A stretch of 64,000 nt of DNA from Phialocephala subalpina (GCA_900073065.1 FJOG01000024.1:306679-370678), one strand, 5' to 3'; counted from the first letter of the stretch, positions 22,271 through 35,761 are shown. Translations and numbers: made by a program. The notes: generated by a model from the sequence alone, not told the origin.

Positions 22271-23332
22271 AGCTTTCCACAGAATAACGCCCTCGCAAGC
22301 TATGAAACTTAATAGAGGCAGCAAAGATAAAAGCTTGAGAAATATTTGGAGTAGTTGGTTTCTGTGACGAAAAAACTAGGCACCTTAAAGTTAATTCGAA
22401 GGGGGGATATCAATATACCCGTCAAGCAAGCAGTATGCTGTGGCCGAGTCTACTCTCCAAAGCTACCCTAGAAAGATTGAAGCTTCCGGAGCTTTCTGCA
22501 TGTCATCTGCCTTAGCCTTACGCTCACCGCTAATCAAATATGAGATGGTGATATTTCGTATCTACCTTTTGACCATGTGAGACTGAGCCACACTTTAAGC
22601 GTCGTATATGGTGCATACCTAATCGAGCTGAAAACGGTCGCATAAGCCACCAATCACAATTAACCGACCCCTATGAGATCAGCCGAGGGGAAGAAGATGA
22701 TTTGTACCTGCAGTCCCATTCACACACTGTAACGGGATTCTCAAAAATCTGACGCAGATTCTACCACGCTTTAATTTGGCCATTATGGCTTTTGCCTCGT
22801 GATGGAGCAGATATAAAAACTTCATACCTGATTCTATCCCGCGCTAACCGCAGCTAGATGAGTCGGCTCGATTAGAAGTTGGCAGATGGCAGTTTAATGA
22901 GGATATCGGACTATTGAAAGCCTTGTCCTGGAGGTTATCGCAAAAGAAAATGCTGGATTTATCGTCGGAAGGAATCTTCCTCATCATCAGATGACCATGA
23001 TAGCGGTCTGCAATCTGACATACCTACGTAGCCCTTTGTCGGGGAAAGTATTCGCGAGTGTCTAAGAATTTAACTTGTGAAAGGAGGGTGGAGGGGGCCG
23101 TTGAGCTATCCAGGAATGAGGAGGTGCGAAATCATGAACTGGGATTGATTTCCATGGTGAGAGAGTGAGATCTAGGTATATACCACAATTCCCAACTTCA
23201 AGCGTCTGTTTACCTGTCCTAAGAGAGATCATATTCCCCATCAAGGACTGGTGTACTGTGGTTCTTGCAAACGACCTGCTCTTATATTCTTCGCTGCTCA
23301 ATTCAAACGTATATCACGATACTCAGACAGCT
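22271..23332. other. Intergenic, no gene seen
   Basis: About 1 kb without supported coding features. It probably holds the promoters of the two flanking genes. Confidence 0.4.
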
Positions 23333-24577
23333 ATGAAATTCTACATCAATTTTCTTGTTCAGCTCACCCTTTTTGGTGTTGCCATACTCCCTATAACTTC
23401 GGCTGGAGGCAATGATTGTTGTAGATTTACTCTCTCCTCTAAGGGCCTATTTTCTTGCCCCGCCAGGCAGTTGCCAGATGGACAGATTCGACTCAACGGA
23501 TCAGAGCCGGAGTCGACGTTTTGTCTCGATAGCAAAGGGGGCATCACCGACCAGAATAGCAACGGCTGCATCGTGACTGGTAAGCTTCTATAAAACCCCT
23601 AGTGAAGGCGAGGAACCTTCTCTAAGCCGCAGCTTTAGGGGCACCAACTACCCAGGTCCAGTGCGATGCAAGCACATCTCCAGATAATGGATTTTCCATT
23701 GATAGCTCCAACAATCTTGAATATAAGGGCTCTTCATCTTTCTTCGCTTGCCCAGCTACGGATACAGAGTATAACATTTATGTGGCGCCCAACTTTGGGC
23801 AGACCAAGTGTTTCCCTATCACCCTACAAGCAAGTGGATGCCAGGCTCAAAACTCAACTTCTTCGACCTGTGCTGCATTAACCGTTACATCGATTGTCAC
23901 TCAGATGCAGACAGTTACAGACAGCCCGTCTACAGTTACCCAAACAATCACGCAAACTAAAACTGAGACTGATAGCAAATCATGGACACAGACAGTAAGC
24001 ATCTTCTATATCCTTTTGATCTCCTCTTGTAGTCTATTCAAATCTTCGCAACTTTGCGACAGGAGCTATCTCCTTAGACTTTGGAATATGAAACGCTCGG
24101 TATCTCTCTTCAACATGTCTAAACTCTGCTCGAAGATCAGCGGACTAACTTTGGGTTTGTTCTGAAGATGATCTCAACCCTGCTCTCAACAGTATGGAAA
24201 ACAACAACAGAGATGCAACTTTGCACAACGTCCTTAAGTAGCTCATCTTCAACTTCAACGTATTCAACCACGACTCCGCAGTGCCGAAAATGCAACATGA
24301 CGACCAACACAATGAGTTCTACGAGCTCTAGTACCAGCATGATCAGCAGCGCAATGAGCGGGTAAGAAGGATTTTGTAGATCACGATCGAGCTCGACGGA
24401 AAGGCGTCATCTTGGTACATAAGCTCTAAGGTTAACAGTGGTCTGGCGGTGGTCTGGTGCTTGCTACTGGCCAAGTCTGTCACCCTAATTTCAATTCAAG
24501 TCTCTCATTTACTTTTATATTTGCAAGTACGTGGGTGGAGTGTAGGGTTAAATGCGCGAGGCCTGGATTTTGGTTAA
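23333..24577 (+). CDS. Secreted PIR1-like cell-wall protein
   Basis: Exons 23333-23572, 23656-23994, 24168-24361 and 24439-24577 give about 303 residues. A signal peptide (MKFYINFLVQLTLFGVAI...TSA) is followed by a folded Cys-containing domain with DCCRFTLSSKG, STFCLDSKGGITD and then SSSFFACPATDTEYNIYVAP and GQTKCFPITLQASGC. That pattern matches the C-terminal domain of PIR-type wall mannoproteins as I know it. A long Thr/Ser-rich stalk follows (TVTSIVTQMQTVTDSPSTVT). The last exon encodes a hydrophobic stretch (GLAVVWCLLLA), but it is uncertain; the frame could instead stop at 24365. The first intron uses the donor GTGACT because the nearby GTAAGC breaks the frame. Confidence 0.65.
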
Positions 24578-26483
24578 ATGGCTGGCTGCTTCTGGATTAG
24601 CCTATGGTTTGTGAGGTCTTGGTAATCCTCGATTCCGACTCAGAAATCAAAGCTTCACCTTCTGTTGTCAATCCATCAAATCACTTGACTGCAACTCTTC
24701 CCTCACGTTCACGAATATATGTAATCCCCGTTCTCAATTCCTCATCGCCAGAATCCAGAATTCAGCTTCTACTGTATCGTACAAGCTATGGCAAACTTGT
24801 CCTAGACGCAAGAACTGACCCCGCAAGTGAAATATGGTCGAAGGCCTACTATTACCTCAGGTGAGTGTATACAGCTATCAGCGCAATGATTTTCTAGGTC
24901 CGTGGTGTTGCTAGGTATTCTAGCTAAAGGGCATTGCACGAGATGGTGGCCGTAAGTGCCTGTTTACACGCTGTCTTTTGTTTGACGGGAGCTAGGTCGT
25001 TTCGTTCTAGATGTGAAGGCAGTTGATAGTTGTCAAGTGCGCAAGGACGAGGCCAAAAACGCACCGCATGCTCCTGATCGGGCCTTTATTTTCGCTTCCC
25101 AAAGCCAATTGCTCCTCAATTATCTTTGTTACAAGCTGAACCTACTTTGTAACTCGAGAGTTCAGGAAGGTGGTCGGTGTTAGAGCATTCGCAACAGTCT
25201 CAGTACCCAGAGAAACAGCCTGCACGACTTTGATTGGGGTCGGTAAAGATGAGCGAAGACTTGAACATGAGGAGACTGTAACCATTTGGCGAACAATCTT
25301 AGTGTATCATTTTCCGATCTCTCTCACTCTCTTGCACGCATCGGTTGAAACTTCCCTACTGAAAGTCTCCTCGGCCCGATGACTTTTTTCAGACAGGCAT
25401 CGTTTGATCCTTTCAAAATCAATGTAACCTGGCATTGACAAGGACTCGTCAAGGTGAAAATGCTTCCACTTCCTTGCTGATACTGACCAAGTTCCGAGCC
25501 GATCTTCTCAGCCACTATCTTCTGCACACCGCAGCGGGGTCAAGAGGGGTCATTCAGCTTACATGAATGTCGCACAGCAGTAGGTGCAAGGTACGCGTCC
25601 TTCGCTTATATCCGCACTTTGTTCGCTTTCGCTTATTCGGCACTTTGTATTACACACTTTGCACGCATCGTTAGCTTACGAGCCAGTAGATAAGCTTTTA
25701 TTGGGAAGTCTTATACGTCTGCTGGGAGGCCATGATGCTTTACGAGGATGGGTGGTTGATGTGAAAAAACGGGAACAATATCACGCGCTCTATGTTAACT
25801 CCAATTCACGAATATCAGGCCGGAATCTCACATCGGCTGCCCTGAATTTAAGGTTACTAGATGCGTTTTTTCTGTAAGCTTACATTCAAATTCTTTGTCT
25901 CAACAGGATATTCTTGGCAAGTCACCGTGCTCGTGTCTCTAAGGACCAAGACAGGTATTACAGAGCATTATCTCGATCCTTTTGCTGCGGTAGTAGGATG
26001 GCATTCCAAGCAATTAAGTGGACGATTTGAGCGTTGAAAGGCGCTTCAGTACTTGGTAAGGTCCGCCGCGCTGATTATCAAGTGTATTCTTCAGCTACCC
26101 TCCCAGTTGAAGAAGCACCCTTGGGTCAAATTATCAGCACCACTTCTTTCTTCCTCGTGGATTGTCAGCAATGCTCGGATCGACGCTTTGTCTAGGATGA
26201 ACTCCCGTTTTCCCTGCCAGTGTGTCTGGAGAAGAGAGTCACCTGCGAGGTTTTGGTGGACAGGAGGATTCGATACCATGTAGGATACAAGAAAACTCCA
26301 TTGAAAGAGTGAACAAGCTGAGTGCTTTCTACTTATCGTTACGAGGCGGAGCCTTGCCTATGACAACCCTATATGGGTGTCTTGCTGTTGCTATTCAAGC
26401 TCTAGTCACTTCCACTTGAGAGTATTGCTGTATCTATCGCGAAATCTTTCCAGTCTTCCCCAACTTCTACCTACAGAGGAAGC
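24578..26483. other. Gene-free 1.9 kb
   Basis: Scattered frames under 100 codons on both strands. None has a recognisable motif, signal peptide or consistent splice structure. Confidence 0.4.
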
Positions 26484-27351
26484 ATGAAGAGCTTTCTATG
26501 GGTGTTTTTGGCCGTCCTGCCACATGCTCTTTCATCTAGTGAGCATTCTCCTCGAGCTTATGTTTCCGTGCTGACTCTTTGTAGTAATTCCAACATCAAT
26601 CACGGAGGTGAGGACTGATGTAACCACCTACACGGAGGTCAAGAAATCAAAGGCCAGAGCCTGGAGTGACTGGGTTGCCAATGTTCTAATTCACAGGCAA
26701 ATGCCGGCATGCAGCGCCGGCCTCCTTTCATGTGACGTTCAAGATCCCACTCGCTTAAAAGCTCCTTGGCATGGCGTTGCGGCTCTATTCCTCTAATACT
26801 ACGATCCGGCGAAATATATTTGCTCGTCCAACTTTCTTTGCCCAATTGGAGCACCAAAGATTGACGGCCAGTACGCATGCGGTCCATATGCAAGCCAGGC
26901 TGTTCAGGGGAGCAGCAACAGCAATGTACCAACCACGATCCCAACAACGGTAATAAAAACATTCGATGCATATATCTCTGACGCAGCTTCAATGTTTGCT
27001 AAACTTGGGGCATATGTGATTGTGTCTTCTCAGACACCTGACAACCCGTGGGAGAGTGGGACGTTTGTGTATTCTACGGGGAGGTTTGTGACTGGTGCTC
27101 AGCTTGCGATGAAGGAGACAGGGAATGAGAATGTGACGTTTGTGGATCATGGGTTGAATGTCGCTAATGCGTTTGAGAAGTTGGGGAAGGATGTTGTTGA
27201 TGGGTTTTATCCGAAGGATCATATACATACGGGTCCGAAGGGAGCGGATGTTGTTGCGGGTGCGTTTGTGAAGGCGGTGCTTTGTGGGGAGGGGCCGTTG
27301 AAGGCGTTTGTGAAGAATGCGACGAGTGAGGTTGCGGGGAGTTGTGCTTGA
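26484..27351 (+). pseudogene. Broken secreted chimera: CBM52-like module joined to the C-terminal half of a rhamnogalacturonan acetylesterase
   Basis: Exon 1 (26484-26538) encodes a signal peptide (MKSFLWVFLAVLPHALSS). Exon 2 runs from 26585 in one frame to 27351. It holds a Cys-rich module (SAGLLSCDVQDPTR...WHGV...SSNFLCPIGAPK...YACGPY) almost the same as those of the subtilase gene 4 kb downstream. A short linker then leads into a GDSL/SGNH esterase tail with VIVSSQTPDNPWESGTFV, STGRFV and FYPKDHIHTGPKGADVVAGAF, the Asp-x-x-His block of CE12 acetylesterases. The N-terminal half with the catalytic Ser (GDS block) is missing. A TAA at 26794-26796 replaces the Gln codon present in the paralogous module. 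Both lesions make activity very unlikely. Confidence 0.8.
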
Positions 27352-30194
27352 GTTGAGGTTGAGTTGTTACACTTGACGTTTGTGAGAGTGTACAAAGATT
27401 GTCTTGAATGTCGTAGAGATATGTTATAGATGTTTGAAGCTCTTGTGAGGGAACCGTCGACTAGGAGATCTGCGCATTGGATTGGACACTTGTCTCTGAA
27501 TTGTCGCCAAAAGAAAAGGTCGAGGGCCCGTGGACAGCGATGCTGAACAAGTTAAACAAACCGTTTTTAACAAGCACAAAGTGTTCGAATCGCGAGAAAA
27601 ATTGTCTGCTCCGACAGCAGTTCTCTTCGTGATGAATGAAGGAGTGGTGTTCATGTGAAGATATTTATTTTGACCTCGCGATTTGCAACGCCGCTCTAGT
27701 CCCGGCCTAGCCACCTTTTTTTTGCGCTCGCTTCAGAATCAACACAAGCAAAAATAAAATACAGTGTGACCTGTTAACGAGATGTGATTAACCAACTAAC
27801 ACCACCCGACCATTTTTGATTCCCGGTTGCTTATCAAAATTAATGAAGCTCATTGCTTGTGGTGCAGAGATTTTATTCCCTGCCCCGCTTTCGGGGGTGA
27901 TGAAGCGACGGAATTAGTATCTCCGATCCTGCGACTTCGCACGCGCAACGCCTTTCTCTCTTCTCTCTTTGATTTTCTCACACAACCACATCCATCAACG
28001 GCTTACCTTGCCATCTCGACCGTCCCGCTCCTAATGTGGCTGAGGTGCACCTTGTGTTTCCTCTTTTGCCAACCTCCAGTGAGGCTGTTGACAACGTTCT
28101 CCATTTCCGCGGCACACATATTGTCGTGCTTCTGGGACAGTCTTCTCAAACAGTCTGCAAGTTATGCTTTGAATTAATGATTTACTTTGGCTCTTCGCAT
28201 CATGGTACCTTCAGATCACGGAATGGCTTGAGTCTGTTCCGCCAGACATCTTGATCTCGAGGCGGTGGTCTTTCATCTCGACCTGGCAAGTGCAGGCACA
28301 GTACCCCCAAACACATTAAGCTGAGAATTTACAGCTGGAATATCCTACATTTCGTTTCCTTGCGATTTAACTTGACCTCTGGACAGTGCCTTCAGAGAAC
28401 ACACTCCATATGGCCGCGATTCACGTGATCTGGCCTCCTCGGCCAAATGTTTCTTTCTCTTCCCTCAAGGAACTTGGCTCTCTCAATGAGAGCATGGCAA
28501 CATAGCATAGCTACATTGAAATTCTGCCTCTGCCCAAGTTCAATCATCTATAATTGTCAGATTAACATTTGCTCATTGTGAGCAGCTGATGCATCCATGT
28601 CGGACTCGCTCTTGAACCCTGTAAGGCTATTGCTAAAGCGAATGCGAAACATAATCAGCGATCACGCACTCTTTCAAACTCTGCCTTTGAGTCTTGGCAG
28701 AAAGATTTTAAATTACTTTGACGTTGAAGTAAGCATACGCCGCAATGAGACCATATCACAAGGCCAGTCTCAATTATCTCATGAACTTGTTATCTGTTCT
28801 GGTTCCTTGGAAGCTGGAGATTCATGGTACCACGGACAGAAATTCAGCTGAAAGTGAGACATACAGCTATTGTGGCTGTGTTGTCGATATCCCTTGTCTC
28901 TTACATCTTGGCAGAACTTGAAGTAAAAAGTTGAAAAATACTGCCAAGGTAAGGAAATAAGGCAGATCATGTTTTCTGATGCTTGCGTTCGAGGACCAGT
29001 TGCGTTTATGTTTAAACCTTGTGCTCTCGATCTTTTGAAGCTTGTATTTTGTAATACGCTGTATCTTTTGGAATTCCAATCCCTACCTCCAAGTCATTCA
29101 GTTTTATTTTGAGGATGTCTTCAAAATAGCAGCCCAGGTAGCTTTCAAGAGGAAATGCAAAGACATACAGGTATCACAAGACATATGCTGGCTTCTTAAG
29201 AATTCTTCATTCTTCACAGAGCACAGTGCCATGTCGAATATTGAGTTGTAACTTGTCATAAATCCAAATGGGAGGTTTGGGTATTATCTTGGCGATGTAA
29301 GCTATCTAAAAAGGGCGACGATGTGGAAGCATCGAAAAGGATAGTTCTCCGATTCGGCGAGCGTTCAGCAGTGTGATAATACCTGCCCTGCAGCCTTCAT
29401 TGAATCAATGTGAATATATTTTTTGGACCTAGCTACCAAGAGGAAGTACCAGGTGAGGAGCCTGTTTGCGCTTCTCCAACTATAAATGTCAGCGCAAGGA
29501 TAACTTTTGCTGCTTGCGAATAAAGCCTCCTGAGGTACCTCATTTACGTTAAGTACTTTCTACGAAGAGCGGTGAACAAGCTGTGGTGTATCTTTCCTTC
29601 AAGGAGACGATTTCTTGAAATCCGTATCAGCTTACCTCAGAATAATAAGCTGTCGATGTTGTTGTTGCTTGCCCTTTCATTGGTCAGCGGAAGCGAGTTG
29701 TTCTATGGAGCCGAGTTGTCCTATCATAACGATTCATTTCGCGAAAGCGGGTTATTTTACCAAAGTAAACTGTTTTATGGAAGTAAGTTGATTTATTTCG
29801 ATGCTCATGTGATTTTACACAGCTCTGGAATATCCACAATTCTCAAGGTAAAACCATTACACCCAAAATCAAGTGAAATACCCTGGTAGATAACGCCTTT
29901 ACCTCTTTTTATGTCGTGCATGTACTTTGAATAGAGAATGAGGTCGAAAGTGAAGTTGATTATCTTACATCTAATTCCGTATTCTAATACTATTAATTGT
30001 CCATAAATATGCAAAGTCATGAGGGGTATATTCATGATTTTTACATGACTTTCATTTGACTTATGTCCTCGTTTAAGGCAGGGAAACTTGCTCTCTTGGA
30101 ATGACTCGCTCTCGCTTTCGCCTACGCAATATCTTGAAGGATTGAGTCTCGTGAAGTAACTGGGTTTATGAGTATTCGAGTTCCGTCTGTGGTG
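27352..30194. other. Gene-free 2.8 kb
   Basis: No gene is supported. A frame at 29572-29889 has repeated short words (SELFYG, SKLFYG) that look like local slippage and not a conserved domain. Confidence 0.4.
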
Positions 30195-30203
30195 TATATA
30201 AGG
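30195..30203 (+). promoter_or_regulatory. TATA box of the subtilase gene
   Basis: TATATAAGG lies 107 bp upstream of the start codon at 30302, a typical distance. Confidence 0.55.
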
Positions 30204-30301
30204 CATAAGAGATATCCCTCAGTTCGATGTTGCTTTCAACCGGCTTGCTTGACTTTTACACGACCCCTAGAGGCCAAGATTTCAAAAGCTAACCTCTTTC
30301 G

Positions 30302-33300
30302 ATGGCGAAACATGTGTGGAGAAGACTGAATTGGTTGCCTTGGTTGCTACTTCTCTTCATTTCGTGTGCTTTGTCAAGCGGTAACCTCCACCATCCTATG
30401 AACGATGAACTCCAGGACTGATCTAATTAGCAATTCCCGCGACCTCACCAATCACTGAAGTGCGAACCGACATTGTCACTGTCTCTCAAGGCAAGCCATC
30501 GCTAGCGAGAAGATGGGCAGATCGATTTGGAAATGTTTTCAAGTCCAGACAAGCTCCAAACTGCGGATCTGGATTGCTGTCTTGTGATGTTGAAGATCCA
30601 ACAAGATCGGAGGCCCCCTGGCATGGCGTATCGTCCCCGTTTCCTCAGTGCTACGATCCAACAAAATATGTCTGCTCATCCAACTTCCTTTGTCCTGTTG
30701 GAGCACCGAAAATCGAGGGCCAATACGCTTGTGGTCCATATTCTGCTCAGACAGGGACCAGTCAGACTCCAACCACATCTTTGACACCTACTCAACTTCC
30801 AACCTCATCTTTGATGCCTACTCAATCTGCTCCAACCGGTACTGGGTGCGGGGTTGGCCTTCTGTCATGTGACGTTCAAGATCCAACTCGTCTTGAACCC
30901 CCTTGGCATGGCGTGTCGGCACCATTTCCACAGTGCTATGATCCTACTGCTTATGTCTGTTCCGAAAACTTTCTATGTCCTATCAATGCGCCAAAGTTAC
31001 ACGGACAATACGCTTGTGGGCCATATATTTCCGGTATTTCGACCCAAGTCTCCTCGGAATCTGTATCATCTTCTGTATCTCAGGTGTCCCAAACCAGTTC
31101 AATTGGCACTTTCACGTCGATATCATCTTCAGAACCCGTTTCTTCAGGACCCAGTTCCGGAAGCTCTTTTACCTCTATATTCTCTTCGAAAACATCGGCA
31201 TCTAACTCTCTGACATCTTCCGCTTCCAAGCTGTCGTCACAGATCTCAGTGTCAAGTTTGAGCTCTTCTCGAACTTCGATCTCTTCATCCAGCTCATTGC
31301 CTGGATCGATTTCGAGCAACAACTCAACCTCCCAGTCAACTCTTTCAAATCCTCAGTCCAGTCAAAGTTCTACGAGTCCTTTGACAACATCTGTTGCAGA
31401 AACTTCAAGAGAGATAGTCATTGGAAGCTCGACTTATTTTCTTGGCACTAGCTTGTCGACTGTCACAGACAATGGAAACACGGTTGTCTTAGGGGGCTCG
31501 AACGGGGTTTCAATTGTCTCTCAGTCATTATCTCTCCCGACAAGTGGAGATACCATCGTCACAACAGATGGAATGACGATATCCGTACACAACCCTACAG
31601 GCATCGAATCATCCTTTACCAGTTCACCATCTTCGATACGAAGCTCAGTAACGAGCATTTCGCAAACTAGAGGCTCATCGCCATTGTCCTCCTCATTAGT
31701 CTCCCAGTCCTCAACATCAAGTTCGGCCCCAGGAGGCACCCAGTCAACCGGTTCTTCACAATCTCCCTCCGGTTCTGGAGTATCGTCAACTCAAACTTCA
31801 TTACCCAGTTCAATTGGCACCTCCACCACCCCCGGTTCTAGAGTGTCGTCAACTCAAACATCATCACCTAGTTCGATTGTTACCTCAACACCCCCCGAAG
31901 TTGTGATTGGAGGGTCTACTTACACGTTCCCTTTAACTTCGACGACTTTGACCGAACCCAATGGACAATCGATCATTCTCGGACCAAGTGGCATCGTCAT
32001 TGGGACAGATACCATAGGCTTTCCGTCAGGAACTAGCCCTCTTGCTATAACCACAGATGGACTCACTTTAACCTTCGATCCAGCTAGTTCGAGCATAGTA
32101 TCAACAGTTTCAGCTTCACAGACCTCAGCTCCAGAGGGTATTATTATAGGAGGATCCTCCTTTCCATTCCCAAGCTCGCCAACAACGCTAACGGAGCCGA
32201 ATGGTGAAACCGTGGTCCTTGGTCCCTCTGGCATCATAATTGGCTCTGATACTGTATCTTTTCCAACAGTCACGACACCAACAATCATTACCACTGGTGA
32301 GTTGGCAAGATTTCTCTAGGCTATTTTTACTTCTATTCATCATGTGGAATCTATATATACAATGCTGACTCCCCGTTACTCAGACGGCTTGACGTTCACA
32401 CTTGAGCCTGGAGGAGTAAACACTTCTCCAACTCCAACTGCTACCCCTTCAGTAGCGTTTATCGATGGAAACCCTTTTTCTATTGGAACTGGGTTGCAGA
32501 CAATTACGGAATCCAATGGTCAAGTACTGACACTAGGGCCAAACGGTGTTATCTTCGGCACAGACACCATTCCTTTCCCTGCCCCATGTTCCACTATCAC
32601 TACATTCGCTATAGATCTCGGAATTCCATGCATTACGACTGCATCTATACCGCTTTCTACTAGCGTTCCGCCCTCTTTAACTGGGGCATTGCCTATTTTC
32701 ACTGCTTGGCCTCCCGGTGCTTTCTTCAGTACAGATACCAGTGGAGCTATCACAACAGGGACTGCTACTACCGGTACTCATGTCTATGTCACAACAACCA
32801 GCAGTGGCTCTGACAGTACTGCTGCTCCCTTCGTGCTCTCCGTTCCTCATTTGCCTTGTTTCTTATGTGGTTGTTGGGTAAAGTCAAGAGAATTCTTTGG
32901 GGTTTCACAATAACTAATTATTCATAGTTCTGCCCTCCAAAGATTCCGGGGTTTAATATATTCGGAGGAATTGGTAGGTTTTCTTGCATCGATTGCATTG
33001 GATTGTTTTAATGTGGCTAGGACCCGGCATCTACCCGCCTCCACCCGCTAACATCCTCCCACCTGGCTTCTCGATAAACTTACCATCTATAACGTAAGCT
33101 CCCTCCTGTTTTCATATCGACAGCTTTCTTTTGCACTATTTGGTTTTTTAATGCTTTGAAACTAACTATCCGCAAAGTATTGGAGGAAATGGTGACCCAA
33201 CTTATTCGAGTGAGCCAGAAGAACCAACCTCGACAGATAGTTCCACCTCCTCTTCGTCATCTTCATCTTTCTGTTCCACTGCAACAGCTACAGACTGCAC

Positions 33301-35761
33301 TGCCTTCATATCTTATGGCATTGATCAATCAGGAAGCACCACCACTTCGTTCACGTCCTCTCAGTGCACTACAGTCACGGCTTGCTCAGTGACCCCGTAC
33401 ACAACTACTTCTGTCACGTCGAGTATAGCGCCATCCAATACCCGTGTGACCATATTCCCTGTCGAAGGCAGTAGTGGAGACGATCAAAAGTCCGTCCAAG
33501 ATTTGATCACTCAAGACCTAGAAGATCCAAGCAATCTTTTCGTTTCTAGTTTGACCGGTGTCTCGGGCGGTACGTTGTTCTGGAAAGCAAATCTGACATC
33601 GGCACAACAAGACGCACTTAAACTGAACCCTGCGGTAGGTATATCCGAATCTTTATTGGTACTACTGCTGACAAGGAGAAGGTCTCTAGTATCATTATCG
33701 AGGCCCCTGCCGGGGATATTATCGATGACAACTTGGATGTGACTAGCACCAGCAGTAGTCGTTTCCGGCCGCGTGTTACCTATAGAAATATCGGAGAAGA
33801 TAGTACTTCGAATGCTTCTATACCTAGCCACCTTCTGTGGAGACGAAACGATGAAGTCGACAACGCGAATAAGCAGCCCTGGCTCAAATCAATTTCACAG
33901 CCAGAACAAAATGAGGATATCACACAATACACAACATACAAGTATGATGACAAAGCTGGAGTTGGTACAACGATCTATGTCGTAGACACCGGCGCTAATC
34001 CAAATCATGTCGTAAGAAGGGACATTCTATGATTAAGATGATTCATAAGCTAACAATCAGCAGGAATTAACAAGTTTGAACCCTGGTGTTCGCAAAGATG
34101 AGAAAGGTGAAGTCACTGGGTGGCTGTACGCTGGTGATAAGAAGGACTCATCTTATAGCGAGACGCCGGGCGACTATGACCAAAAAAGCCATGGATCATG
34201 TATGACCGGATTGGCGATTTCGCCGACCTATGGGACTGCAAAGAGAGCTACACTAGTCATCGTCAAAACAATTCTGGGCAAAATGTCGGACGAAGCTGAC
34301 GCTTTCAAAGAGGTCTACAACGATATTGTCGACAAAGGAACGTCGAGGCCAGTGGTGAATTATTCAAGGAACCTGTATAAAAACGACGACGGGTCCGATC
34401 CATACACGACTGACGACAAACAAAAACTGTACGACGTTCTCAAGCAGCTGATCAAGAAGGGTGCAGTCGTCCTCGTCTCCGCCGGCAACAGAGGTGTAGG
34501 TGATTTCTGGAGATTAAATTATTGTTTGACGATATGCTGACATACGTGATTTAGGAAGACGTCCCATCGATCACTTCCTATCCGGCGCTGTTTGTCCTAG
34601 GCGATACTGATTCCAGGCCCAAATTGGATTTGATAGTAGTCGGCGCCGCTGATGCGAAGGGAAAATTGCAGCCATTTTCACAAGGTGGAGAAACCCTCGG
34701 CGCATATGCTGTAGGCGACAAGACAATCAATTGTCCCTCCAGCGAAGGGACAGATGGTATCTTAAACGGCAAAGAAGGGACATCTTGTGGTATGTGAATA
34801 CTCCCTATTGTTATTCTCGACTCCGTTTCCCCTACTGGCTAGAAAACTGATTAATTGCAAATAGCCACCGCTCTCACGTCAGGACTCGCAGCATACTTAT
34901 GGTCTGTGGATGAATACCAACAAGAAATTGATGGCCAACGCGACGATGAAACAAGTCTCGGAAAAACAGCATCTCGAATGCTCGGTGTGATTGAAAGGCT
35001 GTCATGGGAAAGACCGACCGGCGATGATATAGAAATGATCTGGAACGGGAAAGAATCGGATTGGAACCCACCAAGCTGTAACTCGCGGGACAAGAACAAA
35101 CGTCAAAGTGGATCTGGCGGTGGCTGCTCCGCGTCTGCATCACCCTCAAGCTCTCCAGGCGGCTCTTCTCAAACACCCACCTCAACAGGTACAAGTATAA
35201 CAGAAACTCCAACAAGCTCCCCCACACCCTCCACTACAACGTCAAGCACTCCCAGCACCACGAGTGCCACTAGTAGTAGCGCATCGCCAACGGCAACTAA
35301 AGCTTGGGACTTGGTACTGTACAGCGCTAAATGCGAAGATCAAAACAACCTTGACTTCTCTTACGTAAGTTATATCGCCCAAGGATTATTGTTCTTTAGG
35401 ACATTTTGCTAACGCTCACCCTCCCTCGTTCTAGTATTCTCTAAGGGGTTTTGAATCAGCAGGTGCGGAACATTGTATTTCGCTTCAACATGGACTGCCA
35501 CAATTTTCAACGGATTCGAACTCTTGTTCCTGGTTCACCCATGGCGGCGCCGATCCAAGTCAACCATGCTCTGCTGGGAGTTTCGATACCCCAACATCCT
35601 ACATCATCCGTGGCGGCTTCTGCACCATCTTCTCCACTGACGACTGTACTGGCGACAACCACAATGGCATCTCTAATGGCGACCCTTCGAGCTGTACCAA
35701 TTACGATACTAACCTATTTCTGCCAAGACCTTTGCTCTCTATGATGTGTTCTGTTAACTAG
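30302..35761 (+). CDS. Very large secreted modular subtilase (S8) with CBM52-like modules and adhesin-type repeats
   Basis: Exons 30302-30380, 30431-32296, 32384-32877, 32928-32973, 33021-33093, 33178-34011, 34064-34495, 34555-34789, 34865-35364 and 35435-35761 give about 1628 residues if a single-base frame slip near 33,640-33,660 is allowed. Order: signal peptide; two Cys-rich CBM52-like modules (about 70-130 and 166-226); a Ser-rich stalk; four repeats of ~65 residues (VIGGSTY...TLTEPNG...LGPSG...TTDGLT); a Cys/Pro-rich linker; then a peptidase S8 domain. Triad: Asp in YVVDTGANPNH (~1122), His in SHGSCMTG (~1174), Ser in GTSCATALTSG (~1351); SAGNRG gives the oxyanion Asn. A Thr-rich linker and a Cys-rich C-terminal domain close it. 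It is likely wall-bound. The frame slip may be a sequencing error or a true lesion. Confidence 0.85.

Noticed and set aside
29572..29889. Frame with repeated LFYG-type words as a repeat protein
   Set aside because: The repeats are few and imperfect, with no signal peptide or conserved flank.
33600..33720. Intron explanation for the frame change in the subtilase gene
   Set aside because: All GT-AG pairs tested are too short or enter the wrong frame, so a one-base indel fits better.
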